From the NCBI GenBank assembly GCA_019321725.1, contig CM033110.1, forward strand, positions 4,767,278 through 4,831,277: a stretch of 64,000 nucleotides of DNA, written 5' to 3'. The notes below the pieces were generated by a model. The model was not told the DNA's origin and searched no databases. It saw nothing but the letters and a program-made list of their open reading frames with translations. This document shows, one piece after another, positions 48,100-59,690 of this stretch. Made by a program: the position numbers and the translations under genes. Positions within the stretch are counted from its first letter, which is position 1; each line of letters opens with the position of its first letter. This DNA comes from Paulownia fortunei. Lineage: Eukaryota; Streptophyta; Magnoliopsida; Lamiales; Paulowniaceae.

Positions 48100-49240
48100 G
48101 TGGCTCAACTTGCTTGGATGATGACCCCAAACCAGAAGTATTTAATATTTGTTTTCTCAGATAATCCTTGAGCCTGTATGGTCATACAAAAAACATCCAC
48201 TATACATCTGGAGCATATATTTCTTTCTTTCCTTTGGCTTTTCTCTATTAGAACTCCCTAGAGAGCTCTCATGGGTATGGGATTGTTGATCTCCATAATT
48301 TGGTTTGGGTTAAACTTAAAGGAGCATGCCCTCCCCTTTAGGCTGATTTATGTTTGTTGTTGTCAGTCTCTAAGGTTCAGGATTGTAACTTGTTAAGCGT
48401 TTGGTCACTCCTATGGAGGAATTCAGATTTGTCACCCGTTGGTGCTACAGCTTAACATGCACAAAAGGTTATAAGTTTACCAAGAAAAAAAGAGCTTGTC
48501 CTGTTGTGACTTGTCTTGAATGTCTAACATGTGTGTTGAGAAGGCCTTAATAGAACCAATGTGTTTTACTTCTCATAATGTCTGTATGATAATATACTCC
48601 ATATTTTTCAGGAGGAATTACTGCATGATGGCTTTTTGAAGAAAATCCTCGTTGTTCAGCAACACTTGATGTGTTTGTATGTCAACATATGTTGTACACC
48701 ACCGTAATTTGGCATTGCCCATTAAGTACATATTTGCTATTGACACTTTCCTTGCCTCATTCTCAATATTCATGGAAAGAAAACACTGCTCTATGTCAAA
48801 TATGAAGCAACTTCCTTTACATTGCTAGCACCTCCATAGGCTCTTAGTTTAAGGATTTAGAACCTAGCATAGGGTCGGGAGGAATGATAGGATCGTTGCT
48901 CACTAGCATAGGCATCACCCATTAAATACATATTTGCCATCGACACTTTCCTTGACTTATTCTCAATGTTCATGGCAAGAAAACACTGCTCCGTGTTAAA
49001 TATGAAGTTCTCAACATCCTTTGCTTGCTTGAACCTTTATGGGCTCTCGGTTTAGGAACTTAGATCCTAGCATAGGGTCGAGAGCAATGATAGGACTGTT
49101 GCTTACTGCTCTTTGTAGCAAGCCCATCTGAATAGACATTACTTCCATCTCTGACCTCAAATTTGCTAAATTATATGCTATAAATGCTTTTATAAGAGCT
49201 TGGCACACATCTCTACTTTCGCCCATTTGGGAGTGGAGAT
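48100..49240 (-). pseudogene. Gypsy gag remnant with internal 200-bp duplication
   Basis: Short frames such as 49226-49011 (MGESRDVCQALI, LRSEMEVMSIQMGLLQ, DPMLGS) and, in broken frames, KVSMANMYLMGDA, which corresponds to the capsid stretch around 'A-x-L-x-GDA' in gypsy gag. Two 200-bp units repeat part of it. Not functional. Confidence 0.6.
48711..49108. repeat. 200-bp tandem duplication within gypsy gag
   Basis: Units 48711-48910 and 48911-49108 share GGCATNNCCCATTAA, TACATATTTGC, GACACTTTCCTTG, AAAACACTGCTC and AGCATAGGGTCG. Since the region is gag, a 200-bp repeat (not a multiple of three) shifts the frame. Confidence 0.9.
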
Positions 49241-49411
49241 CTATGATCTTTGCCTTTGTGCTCTAGACCTCTCAATCAAGGTTGCAATGACAAATTGTTA
49301 TCCGGATGTCTTGTCCTCCTAGTACTGTTCAATTTTAAGGGCATCACAGGCTTTGTTTACAAAAGTAATAGGTTCCATTGCCTTACCTGGGTCTGTAGAT
49401 CAGGAGTCGAT

Positions 49412-49423
49412 GCTCTAATACCA
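49412..49423 (-). other. Primer-binding site of the gypsy relic
   Basis: Minus-strand TGGTATTAGAGC differs by one base from TGGTATCAGAGC, the sequence complementary to the 3' end of initiator-methionine tRNA used by many plant LTR retrotransposons. Confidence 0.85.
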
Positions 49424-49431
49424 CCTTTCAT

Positions 49432-49954
49432 TGGGTGCCTTTAGTTTGTATAGAAAATAAAAACTGTGTGACTGGTAGTCCGCCACTCACAACTACTTGC
49501 ACGAGATACCCACTACAAGGTGACTATTGCATTATAATGAAGTCAATGGACAACAATGTAAAATATTACGCCAATAACATGCTTATCGAGGCACACTTAA
49601 ATGAGAATAAAACTCTTTTCATTAAAATAAAAAACATAATACTAAAGAATGTGTGTAATGGTTGGAGCATGTGGGGATCTAAGAATATTGTGCCAACTAA
49701 CTTCAACAACTCATTCCTCTTGTAATAAGCTTAAAGATAAAAACACTTGTGACGACATTGTACATTAGAAGGGGCTGATGAACGTGACTAGTAGATAATC
49801 ACTATTTACAATAAAAATGAAAGTAAAAGACCTATACCTATAGACTATAAAAGCTCTTTATGAAGTCCAAATCCATGAGTAAAGTTTGGTGTGCAACGGG
49901 AGTCGGGATGATGATCTGCATTAAAGGAGCCTCGTAGGGAGACGACCCTTGACA
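49432..49954 (-). repeat. 5' LTR of the gypsy relic
   Basis: On the minus strand it runs from TGTCAAGGGTCG at 49954 to GGCACCCA at 49432, nine bases before the PBS. It is longer and better preserved than the 3' copy. Confidence 0.75.
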
Positions 49955-50063
49955 CCCGAGCGCCCATATTTAGAAGGCTCGAAGCTTTTCGGCCTGTAGC
50001 TTTCCCCGTCCCCCTTTGTGGGGCGGTGCTTGTGTTATGCGAGATATTCATTAATTTATACAT
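49955..50063. other. Short GC-rich island beside the gypsy LTR
   Basis: Roughly 55-60% GC in a window near 30%. It contains CTCGAAGC and a hairpin-capable CCCCGTCCCCCTTTGTGGGG. No tRNA, rRNA or protein family is recognised. Confidence 0.5.
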
Positions 50064-51049
50064 TTTTTTATATTTTTTTGACCATCTATAGTTACATTAG
50101 AAAATTAATTAAAATTAATACTTGTTATTCTGACTGTTAAAAAAGACCTCTATTTAAAAGTTTAATAGAAGTCATTTTTATTAGTTTGATTATCCGAAAA
50201 AATCAAACAAAAACTTATTAAAAATTTGATTCAAGATTGATCCCTAGGAACTTATTTAAGCTTATCTCTTTTAATGGTTCAATGATTTTATTGTATTGTT
50301 TGAACTCAAATTTGATAAGATGAAAAATAATAACACATATAAACACACACACACATACACACAAATATATATATGTATATAAGTTAAATTTGAAAAAATT
50401 AAAATCAAGCCAAATATGAGTAGAAATTAAAATATATTTCACAGTCAATTTAGAAAACAGCTCCAATATTTAGATTGCCAATATTATATATTGTTTACAA
50501 ATTATTTTATTTGACTTACAAATATGAGAACTATGTAGGTAGATTAAAGATTAAAATTATAATGTGGGTTTTCATATTTAAATTTCAGGTGGGCCTTCGA
50601 AATATACTATTTTACTGAGCCCAAACGGTTTACTTGAAACTAGCTTGTGAATAGGGTTGTCAACATGTGGATTTGGATCAGATTTGAACTGGATTCGGAT
50701 AATCCAACTTCGTTTATAAGGATCCGACCCTAGTCTGTCTTTTTCTATTGCTATCATAAAATGAAAATTTGAATTAGATTGAAATCCAAAACGCTATTTA
50801 TAATTTGTTATTTTGAATCCATGTTCCAGAAAATTGAATGTTTGAAAAGACTACGCAGATTCAAATAGTCTATCATTCATATATATAATCAGAAATTGTT
50901 GAATTTGATTTTAAGTAAATATAAATGGGCTCGAATAGCTTATAACTAATATTGTATATGTAATTTATTTATTTATTTTTTTGTTTATATATATCTATAC
51001 ATATATACTGATCTACATACACATATTTGTATATATATATATTTATATA
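50064..51049. other. AT-rich DNA with a CA microsatellite
   Basis: A short CA/TA tract lies at about 50342-50380 and a TA-rich stretch at 50980-51062. At 50651 a TAGGGTTGTCAACATGTGG motif resembles the ends of small hAT-type non-autonomous elements, but no matching second end was found. No gene. Confidence 0.45.
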
Positions 51050-52450
51050 TTTATATACATATATGTTGAGATTAATGAATTAGAATCTTAAATGAATAGG
51101 ATCAACATTTCATTTATTTAGAATTATGGGTACAGGATTATCAATATATAGAGAGTGGATGATTCTTGGGGTTGTTTTTAGACAAATTTTGCACACATAA
51201 TCGTGTGTAATTTCATCCATATGTATATATAAATACACCAATTTTCCATTTTAATGGAACTCCCAATCCATATAGGATTCCACCTACTTTAAGATAGTTT
51301 TCTTGCGCATCAATAATATTTATGAATAGTGTTGTATACTTATCCACTATCTCATTTCCTTCTTTCTTTAGATTGGAATTTTCCATACTTTTACTTATTG
51401 TGCCTTGATCCATCAAACTCGTACCATTGGATCGTAACTTAAAACTAATTTAGTTTAATTAGTTAATCTAATTAATTAATTAATTAATTCATAATATGAA
51501 TTAATTGAGGTTAATAATTAATTAAACCAATCAATTAACTAATTGCTCAAATTGGACTATCCCTAGTGGCCCAATTAATTAATTTTATTAATTAACTAAA
51601 TAAATCTAATTTTTGAAATAATTGAAGTCCAATAAATTGATTAACTATATTAATTAATTTATTTAATCCAATAATTTGATTATTTCTCTTAGTAAGAAAT
51701 GCAATTGTCCATGTGATCTTTTAGATTCACCAATAAGTTAGAGTGGGTTTCGTTAATTTTTTGTGAATTAATTAAATAATTTAAATTATTTTAATTAATT
51801 AATTCAATTAATTAATTTCAAGAACCCACTAAGTATAATTAACATCTAGCATAAAGACCTAGATATATATGTGAATCAACGAATTTTTTCAAGTACAAGA
51901 ATTATACAAATACGGTACTTCCATTAATTGATCTCGATTGGCCATCGAGTATAGTTAATTAGTTAACATTCAAATAACCTATTAACTATGTGTCATTTTC
52001 TAATTATTTGATTCCTCGACAAATTTGCCAAAAAATTCTAATTTTCATCTAACATTGGCCAAGAATTTTCAAGTCAAGAACAGTGGAAAATAAGAAGATT
52101 TCCCAATTCATCTGAGTATGTCATATATTCTTTGTTGGCTAATAATCAGCCTCCATAAATAATTACATTACACCAGAAATATTGCATTGTGATAAAACTA
52201 TGATCATAGAATAAATTAAAGTACAACCAACTATACACGAGATCATCGTGGTGCCTTAAGTCTAAACACTAATTTTGCATTGTCGTAACATAAGAAATTT
52301 CATATTTGAGAATATTTTATTTTCAATTAGGAATTTTTAGCGGGATTGTTTATTGTAGTTGCTTCCAAACGAGCACCCACATATTCAATAGTATCTCTAC
52401 ACCAACATCCATGAAACAAGACATCTTCTTGTGAGCACCCACATATTCTT
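51050..52450 (-). repeat. Diverged third copy of the copia relic 3 LTR
   Basis: Shares the order and style of landmarks of 38405-39720: a short TATATAAATA block, CCATCCATATAGGATTC-like sequence, TTAATTAATTAATTAATT-rich middle, AAGAAATGCAATTGTCC, TTNNGATTCACCAATA, and TTCTTTGTTGGCTA...CATAAATA. No pol sequence adjoins it, so it may be a solo LTR. Confidence 0.5.
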
Positions 52451-52659
52451 TCTAGGACTTTTATTATTTAAATTATTATCATCTCTCAATTTTATGTAAT
52501 TAATATAGTACAATTTTTTTAGTAATAAAGTATTGACTTACATGGGCCACATTGCATGTTACAATTTTGATTTTATCTCTTTCTGAAAGAATGCGACAAA
52601 CATGCAATATATATTGGCTAAGTACATACCAACAATTAATTAGATGCCTAACATCGAAA

Positions 52660-53250
52660 TGCAAAGGTGAGAGATCTCATTAACTTCTTTGATGATGCCA
52701 AAATCTTGAGCAATGATAAAGAACATTGGTTCAAATAATTTGAACATGAACCTTATATAAATTGGACTTACAAAGTATTGAAGAGTACCCAACAAAACAC
52801 TCCAATGCTCAAATCTGTAATGTAACAAAAACCTCAATCTATCAATGAATACAGTGTGCATAAAAAATGAACCATACCTTGAACTCAGTGATAGAATTAG
52901 AAAATGATTCTATTATCTTATAGGGATAAAGTCAAACTTTAATAGTCTTCTTTACTTTCTAGTATTCTAGTGTAACAACACTTCTTCATCTCTAAAATGG
53001 TAATCATCTATCTATACTCTTTCCTGGTCCGAACATATCAGTTCAGATATATTAGCTCGGACATATCCAAGCCCTTTGAAGAGTTTTACCTACCCAACTT
53101 GGCCATAAGTATCTTTTCCCTAGCAATGGGCTAAGTAGTCCGTCATCAATCAATAACCACTAAGGCCCATAAGATCTGATTTTTCTCATGATCCCAACTC
53201 GGATTTGGCCCAACTAGGTCCATTAAGAATTAGGCAATTTCATGTCACAT
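52660..53250 (-). repeat. Tat-type LTR, minus orientation
   Basis: The minus strand aligns with the plus strand of 57870-58600: CAAGGTATGGTT, ATTCATTGATA-GATTGAGG, ACAGATTTGAGCATTGGAGTG, TTCGGACCAGGAA and GTTGTTACACTA. The THGAGCATCGGAGT-type block marks the region downstream of the promoter in Tat LTRs. Confidence 0.65.
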
Positions 53251-53640
53251 CAACTAGTCCCTTTTACTCTATTTGAGCAAAGGCTGATCAGATAGAGTAT
53301 ATAGTTACTGTACAAATTTGAGTTGGAATGGTATTGCTTCAATAAAGTTAACTACCCACCACTCAACATTAAATGTGGTATAGTCCATAATTCATGCTCA
53401 TCATGGCCCATAAAAGCCGCGCTTGATCCACCCATGCATATGTTCATCATCTATTTGCTCAATCATGCCCACATATTAAATAGGCTGATTTGGCCCTTAC
53501 ACGTGGAGTATCGACCAATAGCACTGATAAAATCACTCATTCATCTTCATTTTAAACTCTATAAAAGGCCTTCCCTCCATCACTTTTATACTTTCTGCAA
53601 TTGGATTTTTGCACAAAAAAAACTTTAGCTTTTTCAAGGA
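53251..53640 (+). promoter_or_regulatory. Leader/promoter-like region before the Tat-type ORF1 relic
   Basis: Contains ACTCTATAAAAGGCCTTCC (TATA box near 53570), followed by a pyrimidine-rich stretch and the beginning of a gag-like region. It resembles the promoter part of a Tat-group LTR. The exact LTR boundary is not visible. Confidence 0.4.
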
Positions 53641-55900
53641 GATTCCACACACCTGTTTCTAGCTACTTTCGACCAATTAGAAGAATGACCTATTTCTATG
53701 GAGTCTTCCCATCCTAACTCAGGGCTGTACGATTAGTTTGACAACCTTTAGCCCTTGTGAATGAGTCAAGTGATGAACTTCCCTTTACAATGAGGTCCGT
53801 CCCAGTACCTCTGCAGCTTTAGCTAAACCCCTAAACCCCCTCTTTAGGCCCAGTTTTCCTCTACAAGTTGCTATCCCAGTAGTGGTTGTGACCATACCTC
53901 CCAAAAGTTTTTCCTTCCATAGTATCTCGGCAAGCCTTGGAAGATCTTTGCTTTGAATTTGATATTCCGACTAACCACATATTTCTTAAACCTAGTCCTG
54001 ACCAAATGCCAGACTCATCTCCCCTAAGTTATTTGTGTTTTTTTTGCAGATCAACTAGAAACCGGTATATGTTTCCTCATTCTTCAACTCTTTATTGATA
54101 TATCTGGAAAATTCAAGATTTATTTGAACCAATTTATTCCAAATATCTTGGTAGTCTATTACCATGAGCTAGATCTATTGTTGATCTCTTTCGCCTTTAC
54201 TTTCAGGTCAGTACTTTAAGTCCCAACTAGTTCTACATCACCTCTTGTGGCCAAGCCAAATTCTTAGCTAGAGCTTATTCTTCAGTTAAGAAATGCAAAT
54301 CTAGGTATTTCTTCATATCCACTTCCTGCCCTTGGGATTTTCCTACCAGCTGGGTTTGGAAAACACCCTAGCATGACAAAATTGATAAGAGAGCTTGTCC
54401 TCAGCCATTTATAAGGCCTCTTACCTATCTCAATGAGAACACGTACGATGTCACTAAGTTGATAGAGTCTCTTTCTCTAATTTATCATTATGGGTTGAGC
54501 CCACTCAGGGTCAATTTACCTCAGCCACTAGATTTTTATGTTCGGTATTTAACTTTCATTTGTATTGTGCAAATTCTTACTTTGGCGATATGTTGTACTC
54601 CTTTGAAGAACAACAAGGTATCATTGCTACTCACCAGAAGAAAATCCTTCACCTACTCAGTATTTGCGGACCCTTTCGGGCCCTCATCTGCTCTGGTTAC
54701 CACCACTCCAGATCAAGCCATTCCACTCAATTCTCGACCTGTAGAGGGTTCTACTCACAATACTCCACTTCCCCAAGGCTGCAGATCTGGAGGCTAAACT
54801 ACCACATCATCCTGCTCTTCTCTCAAACCATCTAGACAAGGGCAAAAGACTAGCTACCGAGAAGACATCCAAATCTCGACCCTCAAAGAAATCCAAGACT
54901 CTGTGCCTCAACCCGCATAAGGGAAAAATGCTCCAATCCACTCCGTACTAAAGACCAAGGATAGAACCATTTTCCCTTCTTACTTATAAGGTTTTATCCC
55001 ACCTCGAGATTGGGAGATCATCAACCAACTAAGCAATTCCCAAAAAATTGAACTATGTGGCCCTTCACCACTCTAAGGTATGCCCATTGGGATTCCTTCT
55101 TCATTGATGCCCTTGTGCTGGGTATATTCTTTTTCAGACCACAATGATGCTAGCAGAGCTTCTTTCTAAATGGAAAGCTTGAACTTTCTCCTCTATTGTG
55201 CTAGTTGAATATTCTTGTTTAAAGAAAGAGCTGGCAGCTATGAAGACAACAATCAAATAGTAAGGCTAGGATCTGGCCCAACTGAGAAAAGATGTCGAGC
55301 TAACAATAATCAAGAATGCTTCTTATGAATCCCATTTCTGAGCTTGAGGCCATGGACAAAGCTACTGAGGACAAGAACTTTTGCTTTATGTTTTCAGTTC
55401 AAGAAAGGGAATCTAAGCTCAAAGAGGAAGGTCACAAGCTCGGATATGATTAAGGGATGAAAATGGGTGATCATAAGGGGGTCAAAGACAGGCACTATGG
55501 ATACTTGGGCTTCGTGGATGAATGAGAATTCCTCTAGGTCTACCGCTGCGAGATCCAATCCAACTTTCTCAAGTCAAAAGCTTACCTAGCCAAACTAGCC
55601 TAGGCAGCCCTGAAATACTACCACTACGGCTTCTGGAGTGCCAAGGAGTGAGCTCAGGAACAATGATTCATGGGCGAGCTAGACCATAAAGCTCCCCTCC
55701 GCTCAGCTCCACCTGTCAAAGTTTGGGAGGGTAACCTTCATGAAGTTATGACTCACCCTTGGTAGGAGTCTTTTGCTAAGGTTGCTCTTCACATACATTT
55801 AGGAGGCACGAGCGTGCAACTCTACTTAAAGAACTAGCCCTGCACCTACTCCTACTCAACCAATTTCTTCATCTTTGCTAGCTCCTGCTCAACTGGCAAC
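53641..55900 (+). pseudogene. Tat-type ORF1/gag relic (gypsy-type 'putative transposase' domain and coiled coil)
   Basis: Plus-strand pieces in mixed frames match the N-terminal gag-like ORF of Tat-group gypsy elements. From 54045 an FIDISGKFKIYLNQF stretch, then AYSSVKKCKSRYFF (about 54270) with CPWDFPTSW, and NENTYDV (54436) with LSPL near 54495, follow the family's order. From 55140 an ELLSK...KKELAAMKT stretch and further Leu/Lys/Glu-rich parts suggest the coiled-coil half; a GFWSAKE-like piece occurs near 55640. Some stretches lack long frames in any phase. In intact elements this protein packages RNA. It is flanked by LTRs in opposite orientations, so its parent element cannot be delimited. 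Confidence 0.65.
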
Positions 55901-55921
55901 AGTTCAGCTAGAGATAGTTGC

Positions 55922-56041
55922 AGACATGATCCTATAGGTTTGTAATTCCATCGTATTCAAAGTTAAGCAGCATATATATATAGACATGATCCTATAGGTT
56001 TGTAATTCCATCGTATTCAAAGTTAAGCAGCATATATATAT
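55922..56041. repeat. Exact 60-bp tandem duplication with (TA)n tail
   Basis: Positions 55922-55981 and 55982-56041 are identical by eye, each running from AGACATGATCC through GTTAAGCAGC to a TA tract that continues to 56050. Identity of the copies indicates a very recent event or an assembly artefact. Confidence 0.95.
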
Positions 56042-56563
56042 ATATATATAGCATTTACCTATGTAGTAGTAGCATTTAGCATGCAAAATACATGTCATTA
56101 TTTTCCATTCCATTTTCATCACCAATATTATGACTACATTTCATGCATAATATGTATACTTCCAAGAGCAGCCATTTTTTTGCGGTTAATGAGATCTCTC
56201 ACGTTTGGATTTCAATGTTACTCATCTAATTGTGGTTATGTACTCGACCAATATATGATCCACATTTATCACATTCTTTTAAAAAAAATGAAAATGACAT
56301 TATTGCATCATTTCAACATGCAGACGACATCCAAATTATCATCCATACTTAACTTTATAATGTAAGAGATGCATCACCTAGTAATACGCACTAAGTGTGC
56401 ATCTCACCATACATTTACATACATCAACAGATATAACATCTACAACATTCTTACTTTATTAATCTAGAAAACAAAAACTCCAATTCATTTGCCATAAACC
56501 ATTACAAAAGTTGTTCAATTGAATTTTCTCTTGCCAGAAACCACGCCTTTTTACCTTGTAAAT
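56042..56563. other. AT-rich spacer downstream of the cystatin pseudogene
   Basis: No coding region is recognised. The short plus-strand frame 56081-56365 has no family features. Confidence 0.5.
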
Positions 56564-57164
56564 CTACATTATGAAACCTTCAAGTAATTCTTTGAAGGAA
56601 GTGAACTGCAAGAGTTTTTGCTACGCCTTGTCATAAACAACCGCTTCATAATTGTATGGCATGGGCTTGCCACCGTAATGCTTGGCGAAGATCAGTAGCG
56701 TGTAACTCATGACCGCAACCACTTGATATCTCCCTTGAAGATGGTTATAACTCCAATGCTGCATTGGCTTGCCTGTTGTGCTTGTAAGAAAGAATTGAAA
56801 TGAAAAACAAGAACACAAAGATATAATGTGGTTGGGTATTGGGTTTGCATTCAGGGATAAAGTGCTCAAAACAGCTATTATATTTTTATTTTTTTCTTAA
56901 TTTAATGTTACAATAAACACTTACTATTTATGTGAAAAAACAAGAAAGGAAGAAAATCTAAAATCAAATAAAAAACATCACAATCTTGCAATTATATAAA
57001 AAAAAATCTTGATTCTTAACAGTGCTCTGCACATCGAATTTTGTGTTCTCCACCAATGGGTCTTTCAGGTTGTAGATTTTCTGCCAGCTGCCGACAATGG
57101 TGGCTTTGCGGTCACCGACTACCACGGTTGAGGCTTGAAAGAAAACAGAGGCCACCAAAATTAA
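56564..57164 (-). pseudogene. Cystatin (phytocystatin, cysteine-protease inhibitor) pseudogene
   Basis: Two exons of a secreted plant cystatin, an inhibitor of papain-type proteases. Exon 1 (about 57164-57021) has a hydrophobic signal-peptide remnant (LILVASVFFQAS) without an ATG (a TAA lies just upstream at 57168-57170), then the N-terminal part IVGSWQKIYNLKDPLVE and a degenerate KFDVQS where the family has FAV-x-E. The donor is a weak GTTAAG. Exon 2 starts at 56780 after a CTTACAAG acceptor with HNRQANAALE in one frame; a frameshift follows, and the next frame reads YQVVAVMSYTLLIFAKH, NYEAVVYDKA. The papain-contact loop QxVxG has V in place of its G. At 56621 a TAG replaces the conserved Trp codon; beyond it QKLLQFTSFKELLEG is still readable up to the natural-position stop at 56564. 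All three inhibitory elements are damaged. Confidence 0.85.
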
Positions 57165-57869
57165 GTTTTACACTAAGGTTGCATTTGGGTAGAAAGATTC
57201 AAATTTGAAGGAAGAATTTTAAATGACTCTTAAAATCGATTTGAAATCCACCACAATAATTCTAAAAATAATTCAAAATAGAATATTAAGTATTTGAAAT
57301 TCATTGAATCATGAAATTATCCAAACATGTTCAATTGATTTGTTATTATGAATATGAAATTATTAACTTCAAGTCCATTAATCCAAATAAAAACTATGTA
57401 TATTTATACCTAGTATAACATGTACAAGACCTGTGAATAGAAAAGCTAGTGAGAAATCATGCGGGTGGTTATTTATAGTGGCGCGCGGGAAAATGCATCC
57501 AGGTTTTCTTAGGTAATAAATTAGAGACGTAACCATTTGGTATAATAAAATTGGTGTAAAAATCATGAAATAGATTCTATGTCTGAATTGAACTTTCAAA
57601 ATTGATTCCATAAAGGCATATTCTAATTTATAAAATTAATTTTATAATACTATATTATATGACTAGCTAAGTTACGAATTTTAGTTAGTCGGCAAATATG
57701 CTCTGTAAACAAACATGGATAGGTAATCTTGAAATCAACAACATCAAAGTAATTCACATGAAAATTTGTGGTCTACTATGGCATCATTAAATTTCAAGCA
57801 TAAGATTTGCATGCAGCTAAAAACCTTGATCTTCCAAAGTACACAAGCGTTTGGACTTGATTTAGAGAA
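57165..57869. other. AT-rich DNA upstream of the cystatin pseudogene
   Basis: No gene is recognised. It would contain the old promoter. A GTGGCGCGCGGG segment at about 57478 is unusually GC-rich, and TATTTATAGTGG beside it on the plus strand gives a possible TATA-like sequence on neither strand with confidence. Confidence 0.35.
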
Positions 57870-58600
57870 ACAGCAGTGACATGGCATGGAATTGTCCCAT
57901 TCTTAATGAATTTAGTTAGGCCAAATTCGAGTTAGGTTCATGAGAAATATCAAATTTTATGGGCTCTGATGGTTACTAATTGGTGACAGGCTGATCAGCC
58001 CATTGCTAGGAAAGAGATACCTATGGCCGAACTAGATAAATGCAAGATTGTTTAAAGGACTTGGATATGTCCGAGCTGGTATGTCTGAACTGACATGTTC
58101 GGACCAGGAATGAGTATAGATAGGCGGTTACTACTTTCAGAGATCAGAAAGTGTTGTTACACTATAATACTAGAAAGGAAAGAAGACTATTATATGCCAA
58201 TGAGCCATAATTTAAGAGATCAAACTTATCTTTACCTAAATCTTAATCTTATCCTTACAAGGTAATATAATTATTTTCTAATTCTATCACTTCAACAGAC
58301 TACTATAAAAGGGAGTTGAAGGTATGGTTTATTTTGTTTGGATATTATATTCATTGATATTGATTGAGAGATTGAGGCTCTTATTACACTACTGACTTGA
58401 GCATCGAAGTATTTTTGCAGGGCACTCCGCAGCACTTTACAGATCCAATTTACACCTGATTCATGGTCAAATAGTTTGAATCAAGGCTCTTGATCTTTTT
58501 GAAGATTTATTGAGTGGCATGGTCACCTTGGAGTAGTTACAAGGTATGATTACTTCTGCAGTTAATACTGCGCTAAAACAGAAGGAAGCCGTGCAATGTC
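57870..58600 (+). repeat. Tat-type LTR, plus orientation
   Basis: Contains a promoter-like CTATAAAAGGGAG (about 58302), then the downstream block ACTGACTTGAGCATCGAAGT (58389) with GCAGGGCACTCCGCAGC, both typical of Tat-group LTRs. It aligns in reverse with 52660-53250. Adjacent to the right there is no recognisable PBS, so it may be a solo LTR or a truncated element. Confidence 0.7.
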
Positions 58601-58862
58601 CTCTCCAACCATAGGAAGGAGGTGTAGCGGCTAAAAAAAAGAATAACTATATACCAATGGAAGATGTACACGAAGAAAACTAACCTTGATTGGTCCAGGA
58701 AAGAATGTTGGAAAAGCTAAATTAAATGTTGATCCAAATATGTCACAAAAGAAGATAATCTCCACCAGGAGCTGAGAGAAATAAAACAAAAGATGTTTGG
58801 GAAGACGATGGCATAGAAGAAGGGACTCTCTTTCTCGGAAGAGGTTTGGATGGATGAACTAC

Positions 58863-58896
<34 letters not shown>

Positions 58897-59690
58897 CAAA
58901 TAAATAATTACTCGAAATTAAAAGTAATAAGATAAACAATATTTACACATATATACTTTGTCAGTTTCCATTGAACTCATTTTCTTATGATGGATAAATA
59001 TAAATTATTTCAACCTTGTGCCCTAATTTATAGTTATATTTTTTAAACGAAAAACGGACTCACAACAGCATAATTTATCCCATATTTAGTTCATAAATTA
59101 TGGTATATTTTTTTAATCTTATTATTTATTGTGGTAGTTTTAAAATTTTGTTTTAATGAATATTGTGAATACATTTCCATTGCTTGTAGAAAAATATCCA
59201 TAATCATATAAAATTGGCTGGATAATGATGCTAATTGTAAAGTAATTAATGTTTATGCTCCATCCATTTGTAAGTTTGTTGATCCTACTTTTCTAATAAC
59301 ATCCTTATAAATTCATTTACACTAATGTTATATTCGCACTTTGAATTTTGGTGAGAAAAATAAAAAAGAAAGAAAAAAAGGAATAAAATTAATAAAACAT
59401 CAAATACTATCACTTGAAGTGAGAAAAATATTTTTCTTACTAGTTTTTTCACTAAAATTATAGGATTAAAAATAATGTAAATGTTGACTACAATTCCACG
59501 GAACAAAATTAGCTACATTCTTTCAACTTTCTTTTTATTCATAAAATAACGTAATGGGCATAAAAAGTGATGAATTAGATATCTCAATGAACAAATATGA
59601 TGCAATCTAAATTTAATATAGTATATACTAGATTTTGATCCAATCTATTGCTGAAATATTAAAATTAATTATCCAGATTTGTATGTTCAA
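58601..59690. other. AT-rich DNA with (TA)n tract
   Basis: A (TA)15 tract is at about 58867-58896. The stretch up to 58800 has a purine-rich bias and may be decayed element sequence. No gene is recognised. Confidence 0.45.

Larger units (their letters stand above)
46380..49954 (-). mobile_element. Ty3/gypsy relic with LTRs, PBS and PPT
   Basis: Minus-strand element: 5' LTR (49954-49432), PBS (49423-49412), gag, protease, integrase, polypurine tract and 3' LTR (46742-46380). Reverse transcriptase and RNase H are largely missing. The tRNA-iMet type PBS and the domain order fit a gypsy element of chromovirus type, but the clade is not resolved. Confidence 0.75.

Noticed and set aside
53251..55900. 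A host gene between 53.3 and 55.9 kb, suggested by higher GC content and several open frames
   Set aside because: The readable segments follow the motif order of Tat-group ORF1, and no host gene family fits.
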